The notes beneath the pieces are model-generated. The model did no database searches. It was not told the DNA's origin and saw only the letters and a program-made list of their open reading frames with translations. From Rouxiella silvae (lineage in GTDB: Bacteria; Pseudomonadota; Gammaproteobacteria; Enterobacterales; Enterobacteriaceae), in assembly GCF_002093625.1 (NCBI RefSeq), contig NZ_MRWD01000018.1, positions 21,707 to 85,706 on the forward strand: a stretch of 64,000 nucleotides of DNA, in the 5' to 3' direction. Shown here piece after piece: positions 1 through 8,385 of this stretch. How positions within the stretch are numbered: the stretch's first letter is position 1; each line of letters opens with the position of its first letter. Both the position numbers and the translations under genes were made by a program.

Positions 1-657
1 GGCGTCATAGAGATAAATACCGGTTATCTGATGGAAAACAAACCCAAAGGTGGCGATCAATACCACGGTAATAATTGCCGGGATCAGCGCAGAAAAAGAG
101 GCAGAAACGTTGGGCGGAACGCTTTCCGGCATTTTTATCCGCAGCCTGTCGAAAGATTCAAGCTTGGAGTATATTTCTACCGAAAGAATGGCAATAAACA
201 TTCCCAGGAACAGACTTTTAGTATCGGAAAATTGCTTTGCCAATACGTCTTTCACTTCCTGCATGTGTCCGTTAACCATCATATCCAGCGTAGTCGGCGT
301 GACAGCAATAAAGCAGATTACCGCCAACAGTCCGGGAAATAACGAGCGTGAACCGTTTATCTTTCCCAGTTCGATACCAATCAAAAATACCGCGCCAATA
401 GTTAAAAAACTCAGCGTGGCATAATTAATACTGGTCATGATCGGTTTAAGGGTGGCGAGGAACGAAAACATCTCGAAATGCGCCAGCCCGTTTTTAGGGT
501 CCATGACCATGTTGGAAATAAGCACGGAGAACGCACCGACAATAATCACCGGCATCAGTGTGATGAAGGCGGCCTTAATCGCCATAATATAACGCAGGCT
601 GTTAAAGGTATTGGCAAAGCCCCCCAGAGAATCAATAAAACGGTCTTTATAAGACAT
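1..657 (-). CDS. PTS cellobiose/chitobiose-type EIIC permease, cut by the window edge
   Basis: The reading frame starts at the ATG 657-655 and stays open to base 1, so only about the first 219 residues are present. The translation begins MSYKDRFIDSLGGFANTF and continues with hydrophobic stretches such as IMAIKAAFITLMPVIIVGAF and FLTIGAIFLIGIELGKI. This is the pattern of the lactose/cellobiose EIIC family (CelB/ChbC), membrane proteins that import beta-linked disaccharides coupled to phosphorylation. It is divergent from the EIIA gene at 852. The real length, and whether EIIB lies downstream, cannot be seen here. Substrate is inferred from family only. Confidence 0.85.
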   Translation of the reverse strand, partial: MSYKDRFIDSLGGFANTFNSLRYIMAIKAAFITLMPVIIVGAFSVLISNMVMDPKNGLAHFEMFSFLATLKPIMTSINYATLSFLTIGAVFLIGIELGKINGSRSLFPGLLAVICFIAVTPTTLDMMVNGHMQEVKDVLAKQFSDTKSLFLGMFIAILSVEIYSKLESFDRLRIKMPESVPPNVSASFSALIPAIITVVLIATFGFVFHQITGIYLYDA

Positions 658-851
658 GACAGCACCTCTGCGTATTGCATGGTTATGTTGTTAGGTGTCG
701 AACGTTATGTTGTGTTGAAAACCCGCACTCATTGGTATGCCAAAAATAGCGTAATTAGACTTTATTTCTGTGATCACATTCTCAGAAGTCGATATTGGAA
801 TTCCAATATGATGAATTACGCCAATTTTGGCATACCAATGTGGATTCATGT
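658..851. promoter_or_regulatory. Divergent PTS promoter region with three TTGG-N4-CCAA dyads
   Basis: Three copies of TTGG-N4-CCAA lie at 732-743 (TTGGTATGCCAA), 796-807 (TTGGAATTCCAA) and 827-838 (TTGGCATACCAA). The middle one is the core of an 18-bp perfect palindrome at 792-809. The two outer copies belong to a much longer inverted repeat, 731-756 against 814-839, matching at 24 of 26 positions. The layout suits a regulator binding both promoters and looping between outer sites. No regulator gene is adjacent inside the window. The dyads are seen directly; the operator role is inferred. Confidence 0.7.
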
Positions 852-1175
852 ATGAGTTTTGACCTTGAACAAACTGTAATGGAACTGTTGATCAATGCTG
901 GGGAAGCGCGATCGTGCGCCATGATGGCGATTCAAAGCGCTCGCAAACAAGAATGGCAAGAGGCAGACCTGCAATTGGAGGCATCGCAAACGGCGGCACG
1001 CGAGGCGCATAAAGTTCAGACGCAGCTCATTGGGCTTGATGAGGGAAGCGGAAAAATCCCGATGACGCTGATTATGGTGCACGCGCAGGATCATCTAATG
1101 ACCGCCATGCTGTGCCGTGACTTGGCCGAGGAGATGGTGTTACTCAGGCGAGAAATGTTCGAAAAAAATCAGTAA
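852..1175 (+). CDS. PTS lactose/cellobiose-type EIIA (ChbA/CelC family)
   Basis: A 107-residue soluble phosphocarrier of the lactose/cellobiose EIIA family, which passes phosphate from HPr to EIIB for beta-glucoside or chitobiose import. The family pattern is clear: an all-helical protein with the active-site segment MVHAQDHLMTA, phosphorylatable His near residue 77. Length fits the family (about 100-115). I chose the ATG at 852 because the ORF extension from 795 would run through the operator palindrome and lacks family sequence. No strong Shine-Dalgarno is visible. It is divergent from the EIIC at 657 and presumably co-regulated through the dyads between them. Confidence 0.88.
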   Translation: MSFDLEQTVMELLINAGEARSCAMMAIQSARKQEWQEADLQLEASQTAAREAHKVQTQLIGLDEGSGKIPMTLIMVHAQDHLMTAMLCRDLAEEMVLLRREMFEKNQ

Positions 1176-1196
1176 CCCATTGGATAACAAGCAATA

Positions 1197-1228
1197 AAAA
1201 GCCGCGATGCTCAGTACGTCACGGCTTT
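1197..1228. terminator. Bidirectional terminator between EIIA gene and lysA
   Basis: Stem AAAGCCG (1198-1204) pairs with CGGCTTT (1222-1228), extended by a near-complementary CGA/TCA, with A/T runs on both sides. It sits between two converging genes, so it could serve both. Confidence 0.6.
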
Positions 1229-1245
1229 CACCTGGGTCATGCCCG

Positions 1246-2517
1246 TTAGATAAGTTCTAACGCCAACAGCTCTCCAATCGTTTGACGACGGCGGATCAGA
1301 CGCGGAACACCGTTTTCGAACAACACTTCAGGGATCAGTGGGCGGCTGTTGTAGTTTGATGACATTGAAGCACCGTAGGCGCCCGTGTCGTGGAACACCA
1401 AATAATCATCAATTTCCGCCTCGGGAAGACAGCGAGTTTCAACGCCACCGCCGGCCTGTTGAGTGAATACGTCACCGGATTCACACAGAGGACCCGCGAT
1501 CACCGACTCACGCTGCGGCTGTTGGCTGAGGTCGCGACCATCAGCCGGCAGTACCGAAATATGGTGATAGCTGCCGTACATTGAAGGACGCATCAGCTCG
1601 TTGAAGCCCGCATCCACCAACACGTAATGACGACGGCCCATAGACTTGGCCGCGCGAATTTGCGCCACCAGCACGCCAGACTCCGCAACCAGAAAACGGC
1701 CTGGCTCAATTTCAAGACTCACCGGATGCCCCAAATGCGCGGCGATTTGTTCACGAGCGCGGTTCCACAAACCGTAGTAGTGGTTGGTATCAATCGACTC
1801 CTCGCCGAACTGATAGGGGATCGATAAACCGCCGCCAGCAGAAATCGCTTCAATATCATGGCCAAGCTCAATCACCTGCTTAACCATGGTGTCGCACACT
1901 TGCTCAAGGTGTTGATAATCAACGCCAGAACCAATGTGCATATGAATCCCCACCAGTTTGAGCTGATAGGCGTTGATTTTTTCCAACGCCTTCGGCAGGT
2001 CGCCAAACCAGATGCCGTGCTTGCTATTTTCACCGCCGGTATTGGTTTTCTGGCTGTGTCCGTGGCCAAAACCAGGGTTCACACGCAGCCATACCGGATG
2101 CCCCGGCTTGCGCTGACCAATCTGCTCCAGCATGTCGATTGAACCCGCATTGACTGGGATCGACAGCTCGGTTACGCGGTCCAACGTCGGTTGATCCAGA
2201 AGATCCGCGGTAAACACGATCTCACTGTGTTCGCCGGGCTGGTAACCCGGTTTAAAACCGGCCACCAATGCTCGCTCTATTTCGCCTAGAGATACGGAGT
2301 CAACTTTCACTCCCTGCTGGTGCATCAGGCGTAAAATATGGGTGTTGGAACTGGCTTTTTGGGCAAAGCGGACAACGTCAAATTGACGAAGCTGGGCGAT
2401 TCGCTGCTCGATAACATGCGCGTCATAGGCCCAGATCGGACAGCCAAACTCCTTGACGGCTTTTAGAAGGTTATCACCGTTGAGTGCATTATCAGTATTA
2501 TTCAGTGCAAATGGCAT
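1246..2517 (-). CDS. lysA: Diaminopimelate decarboxylase
   Basis: Catalyses the last step of lysine synthesis, meso-diaminopimelate to L-lysine, with pyridoxal phosphate in the cytoplasm. The translation is close to E. coli LysA throughout. The PLP-binding Lys is K54 in VVRFAQKASSN, followed by GEIERAL, HMHIGSGVD, the glycine loop SAGGGLS, the active-site segment GPLCESGDVF and GAYGASMSSNYN. The ORF can be extended to 2544, but the ATG at 2517 gives the family length (423 aa) and has a GGAG eight bases upstream. It is divergent from lysR, which in E. coli activates lysA when diaminopimelate accumulates. Confidence 0.97.
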   Translation of the reverse strand: MPFALNNTDNALNGDNLLKAVKEFGCPIWAYDAHVIEQRIAQLRQFDVVRFAQKASSNTHILRLMHQQGVKVDSVSLGEIERALVAGFKPGYQPGEHSEIVFTADLLDQPTLDRVTELSIPVNAGSIDMLEQIGQRKPGHPVWLRVNPGFGHGHSQKTNTGGENSKHGIWFGDLPKALEKINAYQLKLVGIHMHIGSGVDYQHLEQVCDTMVKQVIELGHDIEAISAGGGLSIPYQFGEESIDTNHYYGLWNRAREQIAAHLGHPVSLEIEPGRFLVAESGVLVAQIRAAKSMGRRHYVLVDAGFNELMRPSMYGSYHHISVLPADGRDLSQQPQRESVIAGPLCESGDVFTQQAGGGVETRCLPEAEIDDYLVFHDTGAYGASMSSNYNSRPLIPEVLFENGVPRLIRRRQTIGELLALELI

Positions 2518-2680
2518 CACATTCTCCGAGGGTAAACTCTGCAACAGCGAGCGATCAGTATTGAGGATTAAACAGTTATAGCTGCATTATGACCGTCGCT
2601 GCCTCGGGGATAAAATATCTATTTAGTGGCAATCTATTCATTTATGATATGGCATCGCGATTTTTAAGAGGATCTATCCC

Positions 2681-3622
2681 GTGCCTGCTCTTTCATTACG
2701 TCACATCGAGATTTTTCATGCTGTAATGACCACCGGCAACCTTACCGAAGCGGCATTGCTGCTGCAAACGTCGCAGCCTACAGTAAGCCGCGAGCTGGCG
2801 CGCTGCGAGAAATTGCTTAATTTGCAGCTTTTTGAGCGCGTGCGTGGACGTCTTTTCCCTACCGCGCAGGGCCTTAGGCTTTTTGAAGAGGTTCAGCGCT
2901 CCTACTATGGTCTGGACAGAATTATCAATGCCGCCGCCGGGATCCGCCAGTTTGAACAGGCGCAGCTGTCGGTAGCTTGCCTGCCGGTATTCAGCCAATC
3001 GCTGCTGCCCGCGGTGTGCCAACCTTTCCTCGAGCAATATCCGGAAGCGAGTTTTAACATTGTGCCGCAGGAGTCGCCGCTGCTGGAAGAGTGGCTTTCA
3101 GCACAGCGTCACGACTTGGGTATCACCGAGAACCCGCATACCCCCGCCGGTACCGAAAGGCAGACACTGCTGACGCTCAACGAAGTTTGCGTGCTGCCGG
3201 TCAATCATCCGCTATCGGCGAAAGCGGTGATTACGCCACAGGATTTTAGCGGCCTGAGTTTTATCAGCCTGTCGGCGACCGACAATTACCGCCAACTGCT
3301 GGATATATTATTTGCCGAACGCGGTATCTCAAGACGTATGGTGTTGGAAACGCACAGCGCCGCGTCAGTATGCAGCATGGTGGCGCAGGGAATTGGCGTA
3401 TCGATTGTGAATCCGCTGACCGCACTGGAGTACGCGCGTCCTGCGGGTCAGGGAAGCGGCAGGATTGTGGCACGGCCATTTAGCGAAAATGTGCCCTTTA
3501 CCGTGAGTCTGGTTCGCCCACTGCATCGCCCCGCGTCGGCATTGGTTGATACTTTTATTGCCCACTGTCATCAGCAGGCAGCGCTTTTTCCGACTCGCCT
3601 CGCCTCGGCGCTTAAGGGTTAA
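2681..3622 (+). CDS. lysR: LysR, transcriptional activator of lysA
   Basis: A 313-residue LysR-type regulator collinear with E. coli LysR. It has an N-terminal winged helix with LRHIEIFHAVMTTGNLTEAA and TSQPTVSRELAR, then an effector domain containing IVPQESPLLEEWLS and ETHSAASVCSMVAQGIGVS. In E. coli it activates the divergent lysA in response to diaminopimelate and represses itself. The start is GTG at 2681 with AAGAGGA upstream. Its last 11 bases overlap the 3' end of the converging LysR-type gene at 3612. The 163 bases between lysA and lysR should hold its binding site. Confidence 0.95.
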   Translation: MPALSLRHIEIFHAVMTTGNLTEAALLLQTSQPTVSRELARCEKLLNLQLFERVRGRLFPTAQGLRLFEEVQRSYYGLDRIINAAAGIRQFEQAQLSVACLPVFSQSLLPAVCQPFLEQYPEASFNIVPQESPLLEEWLSAQRHDLGITENPHTPAGTERQTLLTLNEVCVLPVNHPLSAKAVITPQDFSGLSFISLSATDNYRQLLDILFAERGISRRMVLETHSAASVCSMVAQGIGVSIVNPLTALEYARPAGQGSGRIVARPFSENVPFTVSLVRPLHRPASALVDTFIAHCHQQAALFPTRLASALKG

Positions 3623-4544
3623 CCCGGCGAGCATCCCTCACACTGTCATTTATCCAGCGCGGATTGGCGGCAAACCATTCAACCAGAAAATCGAGCAATG
3701 CCCTTAGCGCTACCGGCATTTGCCGTCTTGACGAGTAAATGGCAAAAATCCCCAATGACTGCGGCCTCCACTCCGGCAGCAATCGCACCAGTTGGCCGCT
3801 GGCAATCAGCGGGGCCACGGAATAGACCGGTTGCATCACAATTCCCACGCCTTCCACCGCGCCGCTAAGCAATACCAGAGATTCATTTGCACTCAAATTG
3901 CCGCTGACCGGCACGCTGCTCTTCTTGCCATCGCGCTCAAAGTTCCACAGGCTTTTACCAAAATAGGTGTACGTCAGGCAGTTGTGCAGCGCCAGATCGT
4001 CGGGCTTTCGCGGCGTACCGTGGCGCGCCAGATAGGCAGGAGAAGCGCAAATGACGGAATCACAGTGCGCCAGCGGACGCGCAATCAGGTTAGGATCGAG
4101 ATCGTTTGTAATACGCAGCGCCAGATCGATACGCTCCTCGACCAGATTTACCGACCGACTTTCTAATTGCATATCAATGATGAGCTGCGGGTGACGTGCT
4201 AAAAATTCCGCTACTGCAATCACTACAGCTCCCTGACCAAACGACTGGGAACAGCTCAGGCGCAGCAGCCCACGCAGTGCCTCATCGCCCTCTTGTGCCA
4301 CACTTTCCATGTCAACCGCCAACTGCAGCAGTTGGCGGCAACGCAACAGGGTATTTTCACCGGCGTCGGTCAGGCTAAGCTTGCGCGTTGTGCGATGCAG
4401 TAGACGCGCGCCCGACCACTTCTCCATCTCCGAAAGATAGCGGGTCACCATTGCCCTAGACATATTCAGCGATTCAGCGGCATTAATCATCGATCCGCGC
4501 TCAACGATCGCCACAAAGACCTGAGCAGCAATAATTCTATCCAT
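3612..4544 (-). CDS. LysR-family regulator (CrgA/AaeR-like), unknown target
   Basis: A 310-residue LysR-type regulator. The N-terminal helix-turn-helix reads IIAAQVFVAIVERGSMINAAESLNMSRAMVTRYLSEME, and the substrate domain carries RIDLALRITNDLDPNLIARPLA and the usual NESLVLLSGAVEGVGIV near the C-terminus, typical of the CrgA-like subgroup. It starts at the ATG 4544 and is divergent from the exported metallo-hydrolase-fold gene at 4661, its most likely target. The 116-base gap holds two ATGCAAC copies (4563-4569 and 4606-4612), the first paired with GTTGC at 4575-4579. The last 11 bases overlap lysR tail to tail. Confidence 0.88.
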   Translation of the reverse strand: MDRIIAAQVFVAIVERGSMINAAESLNMSRAMVTRYLSEMEKWSGARLLHRTTRKLSLTDAGENTLLRCRQLLQLAVDMESVAQEGDEALRGLLRLSCSQSFGQGAVVIAVAEFLARHPQLIIDMQLESRSVNLVEERIDLALRITNDLDPNLIARPLAHCDSVICASPAYLARHGTPRKPDDLALHNCLTYTYFGKSLWNFERDGKKSSVPVSGNLSANESLVLLSGAVEGVGIVMQPVYSVAPLIASGQLVRLLPEWRPQSLGIFAIYSSRRQMPVALRALLDFLVEWFAANPRWINDSVRDARRVNP

Positions 4545-4660
4545 CGATTATTCGTCCGATTTATGCAACAAACAGTTGCGCATTATCCGGTTTTTCCGGC
4601 GAGTTATGCAACGTACAATTCTTGGCAAGCATCCCAATAACAAACCTCTGAGGAATCATC

Positions 4661-5542
4661 ATGCGTTTACTTTCACTCTCTTTCGCTGCCGCCGTGCTGT
4701 TGACCAGCGCACTGGGCGCACAGGCCGCCGAGAAACCGGCTCCCCTTAAACTCGACGTTTATAACCCCGGTGAGCAGAGTCTCTTTGCCGTCTCTTCTGA
4801 AATCATCAGCGGCAATAAAGACGTGATGCTGATTGATGCCCAGTTTCAGCGCAACGATGCGCAAAAACTGGTCGAAAAAATTAAGGCCACCGGCAAAAAG
4901 CTCACCACTATTTATATCAGCCAGTCAGATCCTGACTTTTATTTTGGTCTGAGTACACTGCACGCGGCGTTCCCGCAGGCAAAAATTGTTGCTACTCAGG
5001 CCACGGTTGACACTATTAACGCAACGAAGGACGGAAAGCTGACTTTCTGGGGGCCGAAACTGCGTGAGAATGCGCCCGACAGCGTGATTGTCCCTGAGGT
5101 ATTAAAAGGCAACACACTGTGGCTGGAGGGGAATAAGCTTGAAATAAAAGGCGTGATGGCAGACAAAACGTTTGTGTGGATCCCGACGTTGAAAGCCGTG
5201 GTTGGCGGCGTACTGGTTGATGGCAACAACATGCACGTCTGGGTTGCCGACAGTCAAACCAAAGAGCAACGTCAGAAGTGGCTAGCCTCGCTTGAGCAAA
5301 TTACGCAGCTGAAGCCAACAGTGGTCGTACCGGGGCATTTCCTGCCGGGCGCGCCGCAGAACCTCGAATCAGTCAACTTCACTCGCCAATATTTGCAAAC
5401 TATTGAGGCCGAACTGCCTAAAACGCAGAACTCCACGCAGCTTATTGCCGCCATGAAAGCGCATTATCCGCAGTTAAAGGAAGAAAGCTCGCTGGAGTTA
5501 ACCGCCAAGGTGCTGAAAGGCGAAATGAAGTGGCCACAGTAA
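4661..5542 (+). CDS. Exported metallo-beta-lactamase-fold protein (Vmh-like)
   Basis: A 293-residue protein with a cleavable signal peptide (residues 1-22, cleavage likely after AQA). The body has the metallo-beta-lactamase fold order: VMLIDAQF, a strand TIYIS, and VVVPGHF near residues 221-227. Where catalytic members carry HxHxDH this one reads SQSDPD at residues 87-92, so two zinc-binding His are missing, although a D and the later PGH (H226) remain. I recall similar sequences in enterobacterial periplasmic MBL-fold proteins. It may have altered metal binding or no hydrolase activity. GAGGA precedes the ATG. Possibly controlled by the divergent LysR regulator. Confidence 0.8.
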   Translation: MRLLSLSFAAAVLLTSALGAQAAEKPAPLKLDVYNPGEQSLFAVSSEIISGNKDVMLIDAQFQRNDAQKLVEKIKATGKKLTTIYISQSDPDFYFGLSTLHAAFPQAKIVATQATVDTINATKDGKLTFWGPKLRENAPDSVIVPEVLKGNTLWLEGNKLEIKGVMADKTFVWIPTLKAVVGGVLVDGNNMHVWVADSQTKEQRQKWLASLEQITQLKPTVVVPGHFLPGAPQNLESVNFTRQYLQTIEAELPKTQNSTQLIAAMKAHYPQLKEESSLELTAKVLKGEMKWPQ

Positions 5543-5570
5543 GAAATTAACGTAGATACTCACTCAAAAA

Positions 5571-5595
5571 GCCCTTCCCAACGTTTGGGAAGGGC
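5571..5595 (-). terminator. Terminator of the TPR-protein gene
   Basis: Perfect 10-bp stem GCCCTTCCCA/TGGGAAGGGC around a 5-base loop. The minus strand continues with TTTTTGAG, making it a factor-independent terminator for the gene at 5643-6365. On the plus strand there is no T-run. Confidence 0.85.
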
Positions 5596-5642
5596 AAGAG
5601 TTGAATCCTGCGTTTCATGGCTCGCTGGAATATTGCAACTCA

Positions 5643-6365
5643 TCAGCTCGCTGCACCCACTCGCACATAGTCGCCCGAAGCCATTACGTTTTGACCAAAC
5701 CCACAGTCACCGATGCTTTTCAGGCGTAGATTCTGGCCGGCAAAGTTCATGGTGACCGTACAGTTCGTTCCTTCGGCGGTAGCATCGTCGATGGAACGGT
5801 ACACCGCCTGATTATCCTTAATCGCTGTTACGGTTGAAAAATCCCCCACGTTCGGGCCGTAATAGAGCGACATCGCCCCCATATACAGGCCGCTGAAATG
5901 GATAACAAACTGGCTCTCCTCTGGCTTCACCTCAACAGTGTTCCAGCTTCCCTGTCCGGCATATTGCCAATAAAGCCCCGCAGGGCCGCTCGAGGGCGGC
6001 GCTTCGGCCAGTTTGCTCTCGATTTTCGCGAGATTGAACTGGGTCTTTTTATCCTGCGGTGCCAGACTTAACCAGGCTTTTGCCTTACCGTATTGGCCTA
6101 AATGCATGTAGGTCAGAGCGATGTTATTGTAAGCCGTTGCCGTAGCGCCTTCGGGTAAATGACAGAATTCACTCCAAGCAACCTGACTCTTGAACAGGTC
6201 CTGCGCCTTTGCGTAGGCACCCTGCTGGTAAGCGGCTTTTCCGGCAGACGCATAAATACCCGTTTTCAGACAATCGGCTTTTATATCCGGTTCATCAATT
6301 TTTGCCCAAACGCTTGAGCAACAAAACCAGCCTACAATTAAGAACGCAGGCAACCAAAATTTCAT
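5643..6365 (-). CDS. Exported TPR-repeat protein of unknown function
   Basis: A 240-residue protein with an N-terminal signal peptide (about 21 residues, ending VWA). Residues from about 35 to 115 hold tetratricopeptide-like helices, for example AGKAAYQQGAYAKAQDLF and AYNNIALTYMHLGQYGKAKAWL, usually a protein-binding surface. The C-terminal half is a small beta-rich domain with conserved-looking Cys residues (TNCTV and GDCGFG) ending ASGDYVRV, a build seen in small periplasmic inhibitor-like domains. I do not recognise the family. GGGGAG precedes the ATG at 6365. It is monocistronic with its own terminator at 5571-5595. Confidence 0.7.
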   Translation of the reverse strand: MKFWLPAFLIVGWFCCSSVWAKIDEPDIKADCLKTGIYASAGKAAYQQGAYAKAQDLFKSQVAWSEFCHLPEGATATAYNNIALTYMHLGQYGKAKAWLSLAPQDKKTQFNLAKIESKLAEAPPSSGPAGLYWQYAGQGSWNTVEVKPEESQFVIHFSGLYMGAMSLYYGPNVGDFSTVTAIKDNQAVYRSIDDATAEGTNCTVTMNFAGQNLRLKSIGDCGFGQNVMASGDYVRVGAAS

Positions 6366-6525
6366 CTAACTCCCCTTTGTATCGCTTCGGATCCACTGTG
6401 GCAAAGGTATAGAACTGTGGCGGACGAAAAACATCCTTACAAGTAGGGCATTGCCCTCTCGCACACTGTCACTCATTCTGGGATGATTGGGAACCACCAC
6501 TTATTACTATTTTATATGGCTATTT

Positions 6526-8274
6526 ATGACTAAAAAACCTGGGAAAACGGCACGGTGGCGTGCAGTCTGGCAGTTGATTAAGCCCTATTGGCAGTCCGAA
6601 GAAAAATGGAAGGCCTGGAGCATGTTGGCGGCAATCATCATTCTTTCGCTGGGATCTGTCTACCTCAGCGTGCAATTTAACGAATGGAACCGCGTATTTT
6701 ATGATGCTTTGCAAAACAAAAACTTCCCGGTCTTCAAGCAACAGCTGTTTAAATTTACCTGGCTGGCGCTGATTTTTATTGTGGTCAGTATCTACAAAGT
6801 CTATCTCACGCAGGGCCTGCAAATGAACTGGCGGCGCTGGATGACCAACGAATATATGGATAAGTGGCTACACAACCACGCCTACTATTATACCGAACAC
6901 CAACATCAGGTGGATAACCCCGATCAGCGTATCGCCTCCGACCTTAGCGCACTCACCTCGGGTACGCTGTCGCTGTCATTGGGCCTGCTTTCAAGTCTGG
7001 TCACACTGTTCTCTTTTGTGACCATTCTCTGGTCGGTGAGCGGCCCGATGAGCTTTATGCTCGGTTCGCACAGCTTCACCATTCCCGGCTATATGCTGTG
7101 GTTTGCCCTGCTCTACGCGCTGATTGGCTCGGTGATTATTGGATTTATTGGCCGTCCACTAGTGAGATTGAGCTTTAACCAAGAATGGTTCGAAGCAAAC
7201 TTCCGTTTTGGTCTGATCCGCATTCGTGAAAACAGCGATGCTATCGCGCTGTATCACGGTGAAAAAAGTGAGAAAAAACAGCTCGGTGACAACTTTGAGG
7301 CTATACGTTCCAACTGGTGGTCATCAATGCGCGTCACTCGACGCCTCAATTTTGCCAGCTCTTTTTATGGCCAGTTCGCCATTATCTTCCCGATTTTAGT
7401 CGCGGCACCGCGCTATTTTTCCGGCGCCATACAGATGGGCCTGCTGATGCAGATCTCCTCGGCGTTCGGACAGGTACAGGATTCCTTATCCTGGTTTATA
7501 AATGCGTTCAATGACTTAGCCAGTTGGAAAGCCTGCGTAAACCGTCTTGCAGGCTTTAACGCCGCTATTGATCAGGTGAACACCCAGCCGCGCAATATTT
7601 CCCTGGGCAACGCCAGCGAACATGACCTACAGCTGAACAACCTGACGCTGAATTTACCCAACGGTAATCCGCTGTTCTCCTCAGTAACGGCTGCGCTGCC
7701 AACCGGCGCACGCGTGCTGGTTGCAGGCCCGTCTGGGTGCGGCAAGTCAACCCTGCTGAGGGCGATTGCAGGTGTCTGGCCTTACGGTTCAGGGGAGATT
7801 AATACGGCGAAAAGCAAGAAGCAGCTTTTCCTGCCGCAGCGCAGCTATATTCCGATTGGCTCACTGCGTGAAGGGCTGATTTATCCAGAAGAAGACACGC
7901 TGGAGTACACGGAAGAACGGCTGTGCGAGGTACTAAACTTGTGCAGTCTGGGCTATTTACAGCCGCTACTGGACCAGTATGCTAACTGGAGTCAGCGTCT
8001 GTCGCCGGGTGAACAGCAACGTCTGGCCTTTGCGCGCGCGATGTTGATAAAACCTGATATTCTTTATCTCGATGAGGCCACCAGCGCACTGGATGATGAC
8101 ACCGAGCAGCGCATGTATAGCCTATTGCTTGAAAAACTACCGCAAACTACCGTGGTCAGCGTGGCTCACCGCAACAGCGTAGCAAAATATCACCAGCACT
8201 GCTGGCGCTTCAAACTTCAGGATGACGGTCAGTGCAGCATGACCAGTTCGGATCTGCATGCACCTACGCAGTAA
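6526..8274 (+). CDS. ABC transporter, fused permease/ATPase of the SbmA/YddA family
   Basis: A half-transporter of about 582 residues: N-terminal membrane domain (helices from residue 20 to about 330, with FNEWNRVFYDALQNKN and YYTEHQHQVDNPDQRI, hallmarks of the SbmA/BacA/YddA family), then an ATPase with Walker A GPSGCGKSTLL, signature LSPGEQQRLAFA and Walker B ILYLDEATSALDD. Family members form inner-membrane homodimers; substrates vary and are not predictable here. The open frame runs from a TTG at 6487, but the ATG at 6526 begins the family-like sequence MTKKPGKTARW. Neither has a well-spaced Shine-Dalgarno. It stands alone and ends in a terminator. Confidence 0.88.
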   Translation: MTKKPGKTARWRAVWQLIKPYWQSEEKWKAWSMLAAIIILSLGSVYLSVQFNEWNRVFYDALQNKNFPVFKQQLFKFTWLALIFIVVSIYKVYLTQGLQMNWRRWMTNEYMDKWLHNHAYYYTEHQHQVDNPDQRIASDLSALTSGTLSLSLGLLSSLVTLFSFVTILWSVSGPMSFMLGSHSFTIPGYMLWFALLYALIGSVIIGFIGRPLVRLSFNQEWFEANFRFGLIRIRENSDAIALYHGEKSEKKQLGDNFEAIRSNWWSSMRVTRRLNFASSFYGQFAIIFPILVAAPRYFSGAIQMGLLMQISSAFGQVQDSLSWFINAFNDLASWKACVNRLAGFNAAIDQVNTQPRNISLGNASEHDLQLNNLTLNLPNGNPLFSSVTAALPTGARVLVAGPSGCGKSTLLRAIAGVWPYGSGEINTAKSKKQLFLPQRSYIPIGSLREGLIYPEEDTLEYTEERLCEVLNLCSLGYLQPLLDQYANWSQRLSPGEQQRLAFARAMLIKPDILYLDEATSALDDDTEQRMYSLLLEKLPQTTVVSVAHRNSVAKYHQHCWRFKLQDDGQCSMTSSDLHAPTQ

Positions 8275-8300
8275 ACTGTTCCTTTGAGATGAATATCTAA

Positions 8301-8338
8301 AAAAACCCCCACAGCGCATCTTCACTGTGGGGGTTTTT
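8301..8338. terminator. Bidirectional terminator after the ABC transporter
   Basis: Stem CCCCCACAG (8306-8314) with CTGTGGGGG (8325-8333), flanked by AAAAA and TTTTT. It separates the converging ABC transporter and chitinase genes. Confidence 0.9.
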
Positions 8339-8385
8339 ATTTATCTAACAATCGTCGTCATGAACGTGCTTTTACGATTTTAGAA

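Noticed and set aside
31..424. Plus-strand frames at the left edge
   Set aside because: The minus strand carries a clear PTS EIIC membrane sequence across the same bases.
4587..4599. CCGG-TTTTT-CCGG as a terminator between the divergent LysR and MBL genes
   Set aside because: The stem is only four pairs with no T-run, and it lies between divergent promoters where no transcript should end.
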